Source of the DNA: Thiobacillus sp. UBA6205
Lineage (GTDB): Bacteria > Pseudomonadota > Gammaproteobacteria > Burkholderiales > Thiobacillaceae
Direction of reading: 5' to 3'
Assembly: GCA_002421825.1 (NCBI GenBank)
Contig: DISR01000018.1
Span: 20,859-60,015, forward strand
Length of the DNA stretch: 39,157 nucleotides
The position numbers were made by a program, and so were the translations under genes. The first letter of the stretch is position 1. Every line of letters starts with the position of its first letter. Below are positions 7,117 through 14,713 of the stretch, in pieces. The notes beneath the pieces are model-generated. The model was not told the origin of the DNA. It saw only the letters and a program-made list of their open reading frames with translations, and searched no databases.

Positions 7117-7993
7117 CAAAAAAGAAGTCCGGCGCGCATTTGACCGTGCAGCCCAAACTTACGATGCGCATGCCGTCGTGCAGCGCGAAATCGCCGGCAG
7201 GCTGGCCGAGCGCCTTGAGTTGATCTCGCTGACGCCGCGCAGAATTCTGGATGTGGGGTGCGGCACTGGCCAGAACCAGGGCTTGCTGCGTGCGCGCTAC
7301 CCGCGCGCCGACATGGTCGGCCTTGACCTGGCGCTCCCTATGCTGCAGCTTGCTCGCCGCCCTCCCGGCATTTGGCAAAGGCTGGCAGGCCTGTGGCCGG
7401 GGGCGGCTGCGTATCACGTCTGCGCGGATATGGAACATCTGCCTCTGGCCGCCAATAGCGTGCAGATGGTGTGGTCCAGCCTGGCGTTCCAATGGGCGAC
7501 CGAGCTTTCTGCCGTCCTGCGCGAATGCCATCGGGTCTTGGCCCCGGACGGGCTGCTGATTTTCGCCACGCTCGGCCCCGACACGCTGAAGGAGCTGCGC
7601 CAGGCCTTCGCGCCGGTGGATGGCGGAACGCATGTGAGCCATTTTCTCGACATGCACGATATCGGCGACATGCTGATGCATGCCGGTTATCAGCATCCGG
7701 TCATGGAAATGGAGATGATCACCCTGACCTATGAAGGGCTCAGCCCCCTGCTGCGCGACCTCAAGGGCATCGGTGCGCATAATGCTGCAACGGACCGCGC
7801 GCGCGGCATGATGGGCAAGGATGCCTGGCGCAGGCTGGAGCAGGCGTACGAAACGTTCCGCAAGGACGGCCGCCTGCCCGCCACCTATGAAGTGATCTAC
7901 GGCCACGCCTGGGTCGGCGACAAGACGCGGCTGGAAGACGGCCGGCAAATCATCCAGTTCAACATGCGGCAACGCAAGGCAGGCTTGCGATGA
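7109..7993 (+). CDS. bioC: Malonyl-ACP O-methyltransferase
   Basis: A 294-residue class I SAM methyltransferase that caps malonyl-ACP as its methyl ester so that fatty-acid synthase can build pimeloyl-ACP. The start at 7109 gives MFDKKEVRRAFDRAAQTYD, the typical BioC opening; the frame is open 22 codons further upstream, inside bioH. SAM motif I is ILDVGCGTGQNQG (around residues 47-59), and ATLGPDTLKELRQAF is a further BioC-like stretch. It overlaps bioH by 8 bases and shares ATGA with bioD. Confidence 0.96.
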   Translation: MFDKKEVRRAFDRAAQTYDAHAVVQREIAGRLAERLELISLTPRRILDVGCGTGQNQGLLRARYPRADMVGLDLALPMLQLARRPPGIWQRLAGLWPGAAAYHVCADMEHLPLAANSVQMVWSSLAFQWATELSAVLRECHRVLAPDGLLIFATLGPDTLKELRQAFAPVDGGTHVSHFLDMHDIGDMLMHAGYQHPVMEMEMITLTYEGLSPLLRDLKGIGAHNAATDRARGMMGKDAWRRLEQAYETFRKDGRLPATYEVIYGHAWVGDKTRLEDGRQIIQFNMRQRKAGLR

Positions 7994-8673
7994 TCGACGC
8001 GGCCCTTTTCTCCCTTCCCCCTTCGCGGGGGTATTTCATCACCGGCACCGATACCGGCGTGGGCAAGACCCATGCAGCCTGCCTGCTGATCGAGGCGCTG
8101 AAGCGGCAGGGGCTGCGCGTGGCGGCGATGAAGCCGGTGGCGGCAGGCGTCGGGACGGACGGGATGAACGAGGACGTGCGCCGGCTCGTGGCCGCCTCGA
8201 ACGTGCGTGCGCCGCTGGAGCAGGTCAACCCGTATTGCTTCGCGCCGGCGATTGCCCCGCATGTCGCCGCACAACAGGCAGGCGTTTGCATGAGCCTCGA
8301 AGTCATGGAGCAGGCTTACGAGAAGCTCGCCGCGCAGTCCGATGCGGTGGTGGTGGAAGGGGCGGGCGGGTTCCTCGTGCCGATGGATGAGGCGCGCGGC
8401 ATGGATGCGATCCCCCTGCGCCTGAAGCTGCCGGTCATCCTGGTGGTGGGGCTGCGTCTTGGCTGCCTGAACCACGCACTGCTCACGGCGGAGGCGATTC
8501 GCGCACGCGGCCTCGTGCTGGCAGGCTGGGTGGGCAACCGCATCGACCCGCACATGGAAATGGGCGAGGAAAATCTGACCGCTCTGCGCAGTCTTTTGCG
8601 CTTGCCCTGCCTTGGCCTCATCGCCCGGAACGGAATGTCGCTGGAACACGACGATCCGCCCAAACCCTGCTAA
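7990..8673 (+). CDS. bioD: ATP-dependent dethiobiotin synthetase
   Basis: A 227-residue P-loop enzyme that carboxylates and closes the ureido ring of DAPA to give dethiobiotin. The N-terminal P-loop is GTDTGVGKT at residues 19-27 (Lys26). MKPVAAG (around 49-55) and VVVEGAGGFLVP (around 118-129) are the other BioD signatures. It is the last gene of the cluster; bioA, which makes its substrate, is not in the window. A hairpin-forming segment follows the stop. Confidence 0.96.
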   Translation: MIDAALFSLPPSRGYFITGTDTGVGKTHAACLLIEALKRQGLRVAAMKPVAAGVGTDGMNEDVRRLVAASNVRAPLEQVNPYCFAPAIAPHVAAQQAGVCMSLEVMEQAYEKLAAQSDAVVVEGAGGFLVPMDEARGMDAIPLRLKLPVILVVGLRLGCLNHALLTAEAIRARGLVLAGWVGNRIDPHMEMGEENLTALRSLLRLPCLGLIARNGMSLEHDDPPKPC

Positions 8674-8677
8674 CCTT

Positions 8678-8710
8678 GCTGCGAAAGCAGCTTCCTGGCT
8701 CAGGCTGCTT
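8678..8710 (+). other. Mutually exclusive hairpins after bioD
   Basis: GCAGC at 8687-8691 can pair with GCTGC at 8678-8682 (GAAA loop) or, as AAGCAGC 8685-8691, with GCTGCTT at 8704-8710. The two stems exclude each other. No U-tract follows either stem directly; the only homopolymer is an A-run at 8722-8728. The rest of the 262-bp gap before ctaA shows only a weak 43-codon ORF. Confidence 0.35.
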
Positions 8711-8935
8711 CCCCAGACCCGAAAAAAACGATGGAGGAGAAGTGGGTCGCGTCAAAATGAATCGAATCAGGCAACGGATGCCGGCCGGGCTGTTTGCGCC
8801 GCATGCCGGCCTGCACAACCGGAGGCCCGCCGACTCGCCCGCTCAACCTGCGCCGCGCTGCCGCAGAACCCCGATCCAGGTTGCATGATCAGGGACGTCA
8901 AGCTGCTGATGGAGGCATCGCAGATCGGATAATTC

Positions 8936-9919
8936 ATGAATCTGTACCGGAAATTGATCCTTGCCGCACTGTTGCTGACGCTGGGGCTCGTGGCTTTGGG
9001 CGCCCATGTGCGCCTGTCCGATGCGGGCCTGGGCTGTCCGGACTGGCCGGCCTGCTACGGCAAGATCACGCCGTTGCATGCGGGCGGGCATGTCAGCGAA
9101 GCCCTGGCGCAGAGCCCGGCCGGGCCGGCCGGCCATGCCAGGGTCTGGAAGGAGACGGTGCACCGTTACTTCGCCGGCCTGCTGGGCCTGCTGGTGCTGG
9201 GCATTGCCGTGCTGGCCATCAAGCGCCGTCACGAAACCCGGGGCACGCCGCTGCTGCCGATCGCACTGCTCGCGCTGATCGTCTTCCAGGCGCTGCTGGG
9301 CATGTGGACGGTGACGGAACCGCTCAAGCCCTTCATTGCGACCGGCCGCCTGATCGGCGGCATGGCCACGCTGGCCCTGCTGGCCTGGCTGTGGCAGCGT
9401 GAGTCCGGCCCCTCGCTTGCCGGCATGGCGGATGTGCGGCCCTTGCGCGCCTGGGGCGTGCTTGCGCTGGCCGTGGTGGCGATACAGATCGTGCTGGGCG
9501 GCTGGGTCGGCGCCAACCATGCGGCGCTCGCCTGTACGGATTTCCCCCTGTGCCACGGCGAGTGGGTGCCGGAAATGCATTTCGGGCCCGCCTTCACGCT
9601 GCACCGCGAACCGGGACTGGACCTTTCCGGCGGCTTGCTGCCGCCGCAGGCGCTCACGGCGATTCACTGGACGCATCGGTTGTGGGCCGTGGCGGTGCTT
9701 GTCCTTGTCGGCGCCATGGCCGTCAAGCTCATGCGCCAGCGGGGCCTGTGCGTTTTCGGCGCCTTGCTGGGCCTGCTCCTGGCGGCCCAGATCGGCATGG
9801 GCGCGGCCGGCGTTCGGTCGAGCCTGCCGCTGGCGCTGGCGGTAGCGCACAATCTCGGCGCGTCACTCTTGCTGCTGACGCTGGTGGTCATAAACTTCAG
9901 GCTCTTTCGGATGAGGTGA
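8936..9919 (+). CDS. ctaA: Heme A synthase (COX15/CtaA family)
   Basis: A 327-residue polytopic membrane protein that oxidises heme O to heme A for aa3-type oxidases. Two periplasmic cysteine pairs are visible, Cys34/Cys40 in GLGCPDWPACYG and a second in ACTDFPLCHGEW, together with heme-ligand histidines in ETVHRYFAGLLG and IHWTHRLWAV at the two symmetrical halves. About eight membrane spans are expected. The start at 8936 has no good Shine-Dalgarno; a GATAAT lies immediately upstream. No aa3 oxidase genes are nearby; the neighbours serve a cbb3 oxidase, which uses only hemes b and c. Confidence 0.93.
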   Translation: MNLYRKLILAALLLTLGLVALGAHVRLSDAGLGCPDWPACYGKITPLHAGGHVSEALAQSPAGPAGHARVWKETVHRYFAGLLGLLVLGIAVLAIKRRHETRGTPLLPIALLALIVFQALLGMWTVTEPLKPFIATGRLIGGMATLALLAWLWQRESGPSLAGMADVRPLRAWGVLALAVVAIQIVLGGWVGANHAALACTDFPLCHGEWVPEMHFGPAFTLHREPGLDLSGGLLPPQALTAIHWTHRLWAVAVLVLVGAMAVKLMRQRGLCVFGALLGLLLAAQIGMGAAGVRSSLPLALAVAHNLGASLLLLTLVVINFRLFRMR

Positions 9920-10031
9920 ACGCATGGCGGAGATTTGCCCGCCTGCATGTGCGGCGCCACGCCTATCGCCGGCGACCGGGTGGCGGCAAATTGCCCGTGC
10001 AACACAAGCGGGGATATTCAGACCACTTTGT

Positions 10032-10037
10032 TATAAT
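10032..10037 (+). promoter_or_regulatory. Candidate -10 element for the Rrf2-SCO pair
   Basis: A perfect TATAAT lies 42 bases before the Rrf2 start codon in an AT-rich patch that stands out from the GC-rich surroundings. No good -35 lies at 16-18 bp, which suggests activator dependence or a weak promoter. Confidence 0.45.
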
Positions 10038-10079
10038 TTTGAACATTCCCATTCCTTGATGATTTCGGGGTAGTGCCAA

Positions 10080-10544
10080 ATGATTCTGTCCCGCACCAGC
10101 CAGTACGCCGTTCAGGCTTTGATCTACATGGCGACCCAGCCCATGGGTACGCCTATCCTCAACAAGGATATCGCGACCAAGCTCAACGTGCCTGCACCGT
10201 ATCTGGCAAAAATTCTGCAAAGCCTGGCCAAGGGCAACCTGCTGTATTCCTACCGCGGAAGGCTGGGCGGCTTCTGCCTCAAGGACGACGGCCCGAAGAC
10301 GACGCTGATGGACATCCTGCTCCTGACCGAAGGCCCGACCTTCACGCAAAGCTGCCTGCTTGGGCTGAAGACGTGCTCCGACGAGACGGCCTGCCCGGTG
10401 CATTTCCGCTGGAAGCCGGTGAAGGAGAAAATCATCAGCCTGCTGAAGGAAACCACCCTGGACAAACTGGCCAAGGCCGTGCAGTCCGGCAAGTACCGTT
10501 TGTCTGATCTGCCCGGCGCCGCATTCGATCAGCTCAAGCCATGA
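10080..10544 (+). CDS. Rrf2-family Fe-S transcriptional regulator, IscR-like ligand set
   Basis: 154 residues. The N-terminal winged helix-turn-helix is typical of Rrf2 (MILSRTSQYAVQALIYMA, then the recognition region NVPAPYLAKILQSLAKGNLL and RGRLGGFCL). The sensor loop has Cys92, Cys99, Cys105 and His108, the last two as CPVHFRW. This resembles IscR (Cys92, Cys98, Cys104, His107, with CLTHALW) more than NsrR, so a [2Fe-2S]-type cluster is likely. It shares ATGA with the SCO gene and lies two genes upstream of ccoN, before which sits a palindrome with IscR type-1-like arms. Control of the cbb3 genes by Fe-S status, oxygen or NO is an inference. A true IscR would normally head an isc operon, which is absent here. 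Confidence 0.88.
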   Translation: MILSRTSQYAVQALIYMATQPMGTPILNKDIATKLNVPAPYLAKILQSLAKGNLLYSYRGRLGGFCLKDDGPKTTLMDILLLTEGPTFTQSCLLGLKTCSDETACPVHFRWKPVKEKIISLLKETTLDKLAKAVQSGKYRLSDLPGAAFDQLKP

Positions 10545-11131
10545 GAGGCTGGTTCCTGGCGGCATTGCTTGCCGCGCTGGCCGCGTGCGGCCCGGCGGAA
10601 GCGCCGCCCCCCGAAGCCAAATTCCTGGCCACCGACATCACGGGTGCGCCGTGGGGGCGCGATTTCAGGTTGACCGACCATGCCGGCAAGGAAAGGACGC
10701 TGGCGGACTTTCGCGGCAAGGTCGTGGCGATTTTTTTCGGCTACACCCATTGCCCCGATGTCTGTCCGACGACGCTGTCGGATTTCGCCATGGCGATTCG
10801 CCAACTGGGGCCCGAAGGGGAAAGGGTCCAGGTGCTGTTCGTGACCGTCGACCCGGAACGCGATACGGCCGAACTGCTGTCCCGCTACGTGCCCTCGTTC
10901 AACCCGACCTTCCTCGGCATGCGCACCGATCCGGATTCCCTTGCCGCGCTGGCGAAGGAATTCCGGGTTGTTTACCAAAAGAACGAGGTCAAGGGACCGT
11001 CCGGCTACCTGATGGATCATAGCGCCGGCACCTATGTCTACGATGCGCAGGGCAGGCTGCGCCTGCACATGGCCTACGGCACCCCCCCCAATGCGATCAC
11101 GCAGGATCTGCGCGCGCTGCTCGCGCGGTAG
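10541..11131 (+). CDS. senC: SCO1/SenC copper-delivery lipoprotein
   Basis: 196 residues. The lipoprotein signal MRGWFLAALLAALAAC has its lipobox cysteine at 16, so the thioredoxin fold is anchored in the membrane facing the periplasm. Copper ligands are complete: CPDVC (Cys71, Cys75) in FFGYTHCPDVCPT and His160 in LMDHSAGTY. SCO proteins deliver copper to CuA or to the CuB site of cbb3 oxidases. It lies directly behind the Rrf2 regulator (4-base overlap) and before ccoN. A run of eight C at 11081-11088 lies near its end, in frame. Confidence 0.94.
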   Translation: MRGWFLAALLAALAACGPAEAPPPEAKFLATDITGAPWGRDFRLTDHAGKERTLADFRGKVVAIFFGYTHCPDVCPTTLSDFAMAIRQLGPEGERVQVLFVTVDPERDTAELLSRYVPSFNPTFLGMRTDPDSLAALAKEFRVVYQKNEVKGPSGYLMDHSAGTYVYDAQGRLRLHMAYGTPPNAITQDLRALLAR

Positions 11132-11189
11132 CTGCCGAGCTCGCAAATTCCGCTGTTCCGGCTTGCCGTGCAGAAGGGAAGTCCGCTAG

Positions 11190-11216
11190 AATACCCGAGT
11201 TGGCATGTCGGGTATT
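11190..11216 (+). promoter_or_regulatory. IscR type-1-like palindrome upstream of ccoN
   Basis: ATACCCGA and TCGGGTAT flank 9 bp and form a perfect palindrome spanning 25 bp (11191-11215), with one more A/T pair outside. The arms fit the published IscR type-1 consensus ATASYYGAC..GTCRRSTAT in spacing and at 16 of the 18 arm positions, with departures in the innermost bases. A GATAAT at 11220-11225 lies four bases downstream, so the palindrome covers the -35 region and a bound repressor would block RNA polymerase. The ccoN ATG is 80 bases downstream. Confidence 0.7.
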
Positions 11217-11295
11217 TCCGATAATCTGGTCATTCATATCCGAATTTGACCGGAGAAAGTTACTTAAAATCAACAGGATAAGAGAGAGGGGTTAT

Positions 11296-12756
11296 ATGGC
11301 GGCAACAACACTCGCGCCGGCCGAGCAATATAATTTCGATATTGTCAAGAAATTTGCCGTCATGGCCCTGGTCTGGGCAGTGGTCGGCATGTCGGTCGGC
11401 GTCTACATCGCATCGGAACTGGCCTGGCCGTTCCTGAACTTCGACAGTCCCTATATCAGCTTCGGCCGTCTGCGCCCGGTGCACACCGGCGCGGTGATCT
11501 TCGGCTTCGGCGGCTCGGCGCTGTTCGCCACTTCCTACTACGTGGTGCAGCGTACCTGCCAGGCCCGCCTGATTTCCGACGGCATGGCCAGCTTCACCTT
11601 CTGGGGCTGGCAGAGCGTGATCGTGCTGGCTGCGCTGTCCTACGTGTCCGGCTACTCCCAGGGTCGCGAATACGCCGAGATGGAATGGCCCATCGACATC
11701 CTGATCGAGGTGGTGTGGGTGGCCTACCTGATCGTGTACGTCGGCACCATCATGCGCCGCAAGCAGCCGCACATCTACGTCGCCAACTGGTTCTACCTGT
11801 CCTTCATCCTGGCCACCGCGCTGCTGCACACCTTCAACAACCTGGCCGTTCCCGTCGACCTCTTCTCCATGAAGTCCTACAGCCTGTTCTCCGGCACCCA
11901 GGACGCCATGACCCAGTGGTGGTACGGGCACAACGCGGTGGGCTTCTTCCTCACCGCCGCCTTCCTCGGCATGATGTACTACTTCGTGCCCAAGCAGGCC
12001 GGCCGCCCGATCTACTCCTACCGCCTGTCCATCGTCCACTTCTGGGCGCTGGGCTTCATGTACATGTGGGTGGGTGCGCACCACCTGCACTGGACCGCGC
12101 TGCCGGACTGGACTTCCACCCTCGCCGCGACCTTCTCCATCCTGCTGCTGATGCCTTCGTGGGGCGGCATGATCAACGGCATCATGACCCTGTCGGGCGC
12201 CTGGGACAAGCTCAGGACCGACCCGGTGATGCGTTTCATGATCGTGGCGCTGTCGTTCTACGGCATGTCCACCTTCGAGGGCCCGATGATGTCGCTCAAG
12301 GAGGTGAACGCGCTGTCGCACTACACCGACTGGACCGTGGGCCACGTGCACTCCGGCGCGCTGGGCTGGGTGGCGATGATTTCCTTCGGTTCGCTCTACC
12401 ACATGATCCCCAGGCTCTGGGATACCAGGCTCTACAGCGCCAGGCTGGTGGAAGTGCATTTCTGGCTGGCGACCATCGGCATCCTGCTGTACATCATTGC
12501 CATGTGGATCTCCGGCATCACCCAGGGACTGATGTGGCGCGCCACGGATGAATTCGGCAACCTGCAGTATTCCTTCGTCGAATCGGTTGCGGCCATGATC
12601 CCGTTCTACATCATGCGTGCCGTGGGCGGCGCCTTTTTCCTGACCGGAACAGTCGTCATGGTTTACAACATCTACATGACCATCCGCCAGGCCGGGCAGG
12701 AAGAGGCCGCGCTCGAAGCCAAACTGGCAGCCAAGATGGCGAATGCCGGCGCGTAA
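11296..12756 (+). CDS. ccoN: cbb3-type cytochrome c oxidase subunit I
   Basis: 486 residues, about 12 membrane spans; the catalytic subunit carrying heme b and the heme b3-CuB site that reduces O2. The ATG at 11296 follows GAGAGGGG and gives MAATTLAPAEQYNFDIVKKFA; the open frame extends 32 codons upstream through the operator and is ignored. Histidine-rich conserved segments include RLRPVHTGAVIFGFGG, WWYGHNAVGFFLTA, GAHHLHW and DWTVGHVHSGALGW. First gene of ccoNOQP. The palindrome at 11190-11216 probably controls it. Confidence 0.98.
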   Translation: MAATTLAPAEQYNFDIVKKFAVMALVWAVVGMSVGVYIASELAWPFLNFDSPYISFGRLRPVHTGAVIFGFGGSALFATSYYVVQRTCQARLISDGMASFTFWGWQSVIVLAALSYVSGYSQGREYAEMEWPIDILIEVVWVAYLIVYVGTIMRRKQPHIYVANWFYLSFILATALLHTFNNLAVPVDLFSMKSYSLFSGTQDAMTQWWYGHNAVGFFLTAAFLGMMYYFVPKQAGRPIYSYRLSIVHFWALGFMYMWVGAHHLHWTALPDWTSTLAATFSILLLMPSWGGMINGIMTLSGAWDKLRTDPVMRFMIVALSFYGMSTFEGPMMSLKEVNALSHYTDWTVGHVHSGALGWVAMISFGSLYHMIPRLWDTRLYSARLVEVHFWLATIGILLYIIAMWISGITQGLMWRATDEFGNLQYSFVESVAAMIPFYIMRAVGGAFFLTGTVVMVYNIYMTIRQAGQEEAALEAKLAAKMANAGA

Positions 12757-12767
12757 GGGAAAACATC

Positions 12768-13517
12768 ATGCGTATCAATTTCTTCAAGCACGAATGGATT
12801 GAAACCAACATCGGCCTGATGCTGGTGCTGACCATGCTGGCGATCAGCGTGGGCGGCCTGGTCGAGATCGCGCCGCTGTTCTTCATCAAGAAGACCGTGG
12901 AAAACGTCGAGGGCATCAATGTCCGCCCCTACACGCCGCTGGAACTGCGCGGCCGCGACATCTACGTCCGCGAAGGCTGCTACACCTGCCATTCGCAGAT
13001 GATCCGCCCCTTCGTCGATGAAAAGCTGCGCTACGGCCATTATTCGCTGGCGGCCGAGTCGCAGTACGACCATCCCTTCCAGTGGGGCTCCAAGCGCACC
13101 GGCCCCGACCTTGCGCGCGTCGGCGGCAAGTATTCCAACGAGTGGCATGTGGATCACCTCATCGCGCCGCGCTCCATGGTGCGGCAGTCGGTCATGCCCA
13201 ACTATCCCTGGCTCATGCAGTTGCTTGACCAGTCCGACATCGCCGGCCGCATGAAGGCGTTGCGGGCAGTCGGCGTGCCGTATTCCCTGACCGAGGCGGA
13301 GCGCGAGGCCAACGTGAAGAAATTCGGCGAGCAGGTCGCGGCCCAGCTGCACATTGCGGACGCCAGGAAGAACCTGGTCGACCAGGCCAATCTCGGCAAC
13401 TACGACAGCAAGCCCGGCGTTTCCGAGATGGACGCGCTGGTGGCCTACCTGCAAGTGCTCGGCACCATGGTCGACTTCAACAAGCTCGACGAAGACGAGC
13501 TCGTGCGTGCCCGCTAG
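12768..13517 (+). CDS. ccoO: cbb3-type cytochrome c oxidase subunit II
   Basis: 249 residues. An N-terminal membrane anchor (residues about 14-40) precedes a periplasmic monoheme cytochrome c domain with CYTCH (Cys71, Cys74, His75). It passes electrons from CcoP towards CcoN. It starts 11 bases after ccoN with an AGGGAAAA ribosome-binding region. Length is close to the longer CcoO proteins. The SQMIRPFVDEKLRYGHYS stretch after the heme motif is strongly conserved in the family. Confidence 0.97.
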   Translation: MRINFFKHEWIETNIGLMLVLTMLAISVGGLVEIAPLFFIKKTVENVEGINVRPYTPLELRGRDIYVREGCYTCHSQMIRPFVDEKLRYGHYSLAAESQYDHPFQWGSKRTGPDLARVGGKYSNEWHVDHLIAPRSMVRQSVMPNYPWLMQLLDQSDIAGRMKALRAVGVPYSLTEAEREANVKKFGEQVAAQLHIADARKNLVDQANLGNYDSKPGVSEMDALVAYLQVLGTMVDFNKLDEDELVRAR

Positions 13518-13537
13518 GGCGGCGACAGGGGCGAGCG

Positions 13538-13717
13538 ATGGAATGGCTTGACTGGTTTTCCAGGCCCGAGAACACCAAGCCGCTCGCCCTGCTGATTTTT
13601 TTCGTGACTTTTGTCGGCATCGTGCTGTACGTATATGGCAGCAAGAAACGCAGCAAGCGGCTGGAATCCTACAAGGACATCCCCTTCCAGGACGATGCCC
13701 CTGACAACAAGGACTAA
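13538..13717 (+). CDS. ccoQ: cbb3-type oxidase small subunit CcoQ
   Basis: 59 residues. It begins MEWLDWFSRPENTKPLALLI, with one membrane span at about residues 15-34, then a basic turn (SKKRSKRLE) and an acidic tail ending DDAPDNKD. Size, topology and position between ccoO and ccoP identify CcoQ/FixQ, which stabilises the assembled complex. It lies 20 bases after ccoO and 3 bases before the ccoP ATG. Confidence 0.94.
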   Translation: MEWLDWFSRPENTKPLALLIFFVTFVGIVLYVYGSKKRSKRLESYKDIPFQDDAPDNKD

Positions 13718-13720
13718 GTG

Positions 13721-14641
13721 ATGAGTGAACAGAACCTGCAATCGCAAACCGTGCAAACCACCGGCCATGCCTGGGACGGCGACCTCCAGGAATTCAACAA
13801 CCCGCTGCCGACCTGGTGGGTGTACACGTTCTACGTGACGATCGTATTCTCCGTCGTCTACTGGTTCATCTATCCGTCGTGGCCGATCGGCAAGGGTTTC
13901 CTCACCGGCTTCTCCGAAATCACCTACGTGAACAAGGCCGGCGAGACCGTCACCAGCCATTGGAACACCCGCGCGCTGCTGGCGAAGAAGCTGAACGAAC
14001 AGACTGAATTGCAGAAGCCCTATTTCAGCAAGGTGGCGGCCAGCGATTTCGGCCAGATTGCCAAGGATCCCGAGCTTTCCGGCTTTGTGCTGTCCGCCGG
14101 CAAGGTGCTGTTCGACGACAACTGCGCGCCCTGCCATCAGCAGGGCGGCCAGGGCAAGCCGGGCTTCTATCCCAACCTGGCCGACGACGACTGGCTGTAC
14201 GGCGGCAGCTACGACAAGATCCACCAGACCCTGGTCAACGGCCGCCGCGGCTACATGCCGGCTTTCGGCGAGGTGCTTCCCGCCGGTGACATCGACGCGC
14301 TGGCCAACTATGTCGCAAGCCTTTCGGGCATAGGCCACGACGCCGGCAAGGCCGCGAGCGGCAGGGCGCTGTTCGTGTCCCAGAGTGCGGCCTGCTACGC
14401 CTGCCATGGCGAGAACGCCAAGGGCCGCCAGGAGACGGGCGCGCCCAATCTCACCGACGGGATCTGGCTGTGGGCCAACGTCCCCGGTGCGCAAAAGCCC
14501 GAGGACAAGATCGCCGCCATCCGCGCCACCATCGCCGCCGGCCTCAACAAGGGCGTCATGCCCGCCTGGGGCGGACGCCTCACCCCGGAACAGATCAAGG
14601 TGCTGACGGTCTACGTTCACGAGCTCGGCGGCGGGACGTAA
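13721..14641 (+). CDS. ccoP: cbb3-type cytochrome c oxidase subunit III, diheme
   Basis: 306 residues from the ATG at 13721; a GTG three bases earlier is less likely. It has the N-terminal extension and one span near residues 32-52, then two cytochrome c domains with CAPCH (Cys135, Cys138, His139) and CYACH (Cys225, Cys228, His229). Candidate axial methionines are in GYMPAFGE and KGVMPAWGG. It accepts electrons from soluble cytochrome c. A strong intrinsic terminator follows 22 bases after the stop, closing the structural operon. Confidence 0.97.
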   Translation: MSEQNLQSQTVQTTGHAWDGDLQEFNNPLPTWWVYTFYVTIVFSVVYWFIYPSWPIGKGFLTGFSEITYVNKAGETVTSHWNTRALLAKKLNEQTELQKPYFSKVAASDFGQIAKDPELSGFVLSAGKVLFDDNCAPCHQQGGQGKPGFYPNLADDDWLYGGSYDKIHQTLVNGRRGYMPAFGEVLPAGDIDALANYVASLSGIGHDAGKAASGRALFVSQSAACYACHGENAKGRQETGAPNLTDGIWLWANVPGAQKPEDKIAAIRATIAAGLNKGVMPAWGGRLTPEQIKVLTVYVHELGGGT

Positions 14642-14663
14642 CGCCGCCCGTCCCCACACGCGA

Positions 14664-14689
14664 AGCCCCCGTCCACGGGGGCTTTTTTT
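14664..14689 (+). terminator. Intrinsic terminator after ccoNOQP
   Basis: An 8-bp GC-rich stem AGCCCCCG/CGGGGGCT with TCCA loop is followed by seven T. It separates the structural genes from ccoG, 24 bases before the ccoG start, so ccoG-H-S must rely on read-through or a weak internal promoter. Confidence 0.9.
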
Positions 14690-14713
14690 CCCCGAAATCA
14701 TTACGATCGCCTC

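Noticed and set aside
8757..8888. 43-codon ORF between bioD and ctaA (MNRIRQRMPAGLF)
   Set aside because: Arg/Pro-rich with no hydrophobic or domain signal and a poorly placed ribosome-binding site; not called without conservation evidence.
10541..10600. SCO gene as a misannotated thioredoxin or peroxiredoxin
   Set aside because: CPDVC plus the distant His160 and the lipobox are the SCO copper-ligand set; thioredoxin CxxC is absent.
11260..11273. FNR/ANR-like sequence TTACT-TAAA-ATCAA before ccoN
   Set aside because: Only one half-site is good, and it lies downstream of the GATAAT and 22 bases from the ATG. An activator at -41.5 would place the transcript start inside the gene.
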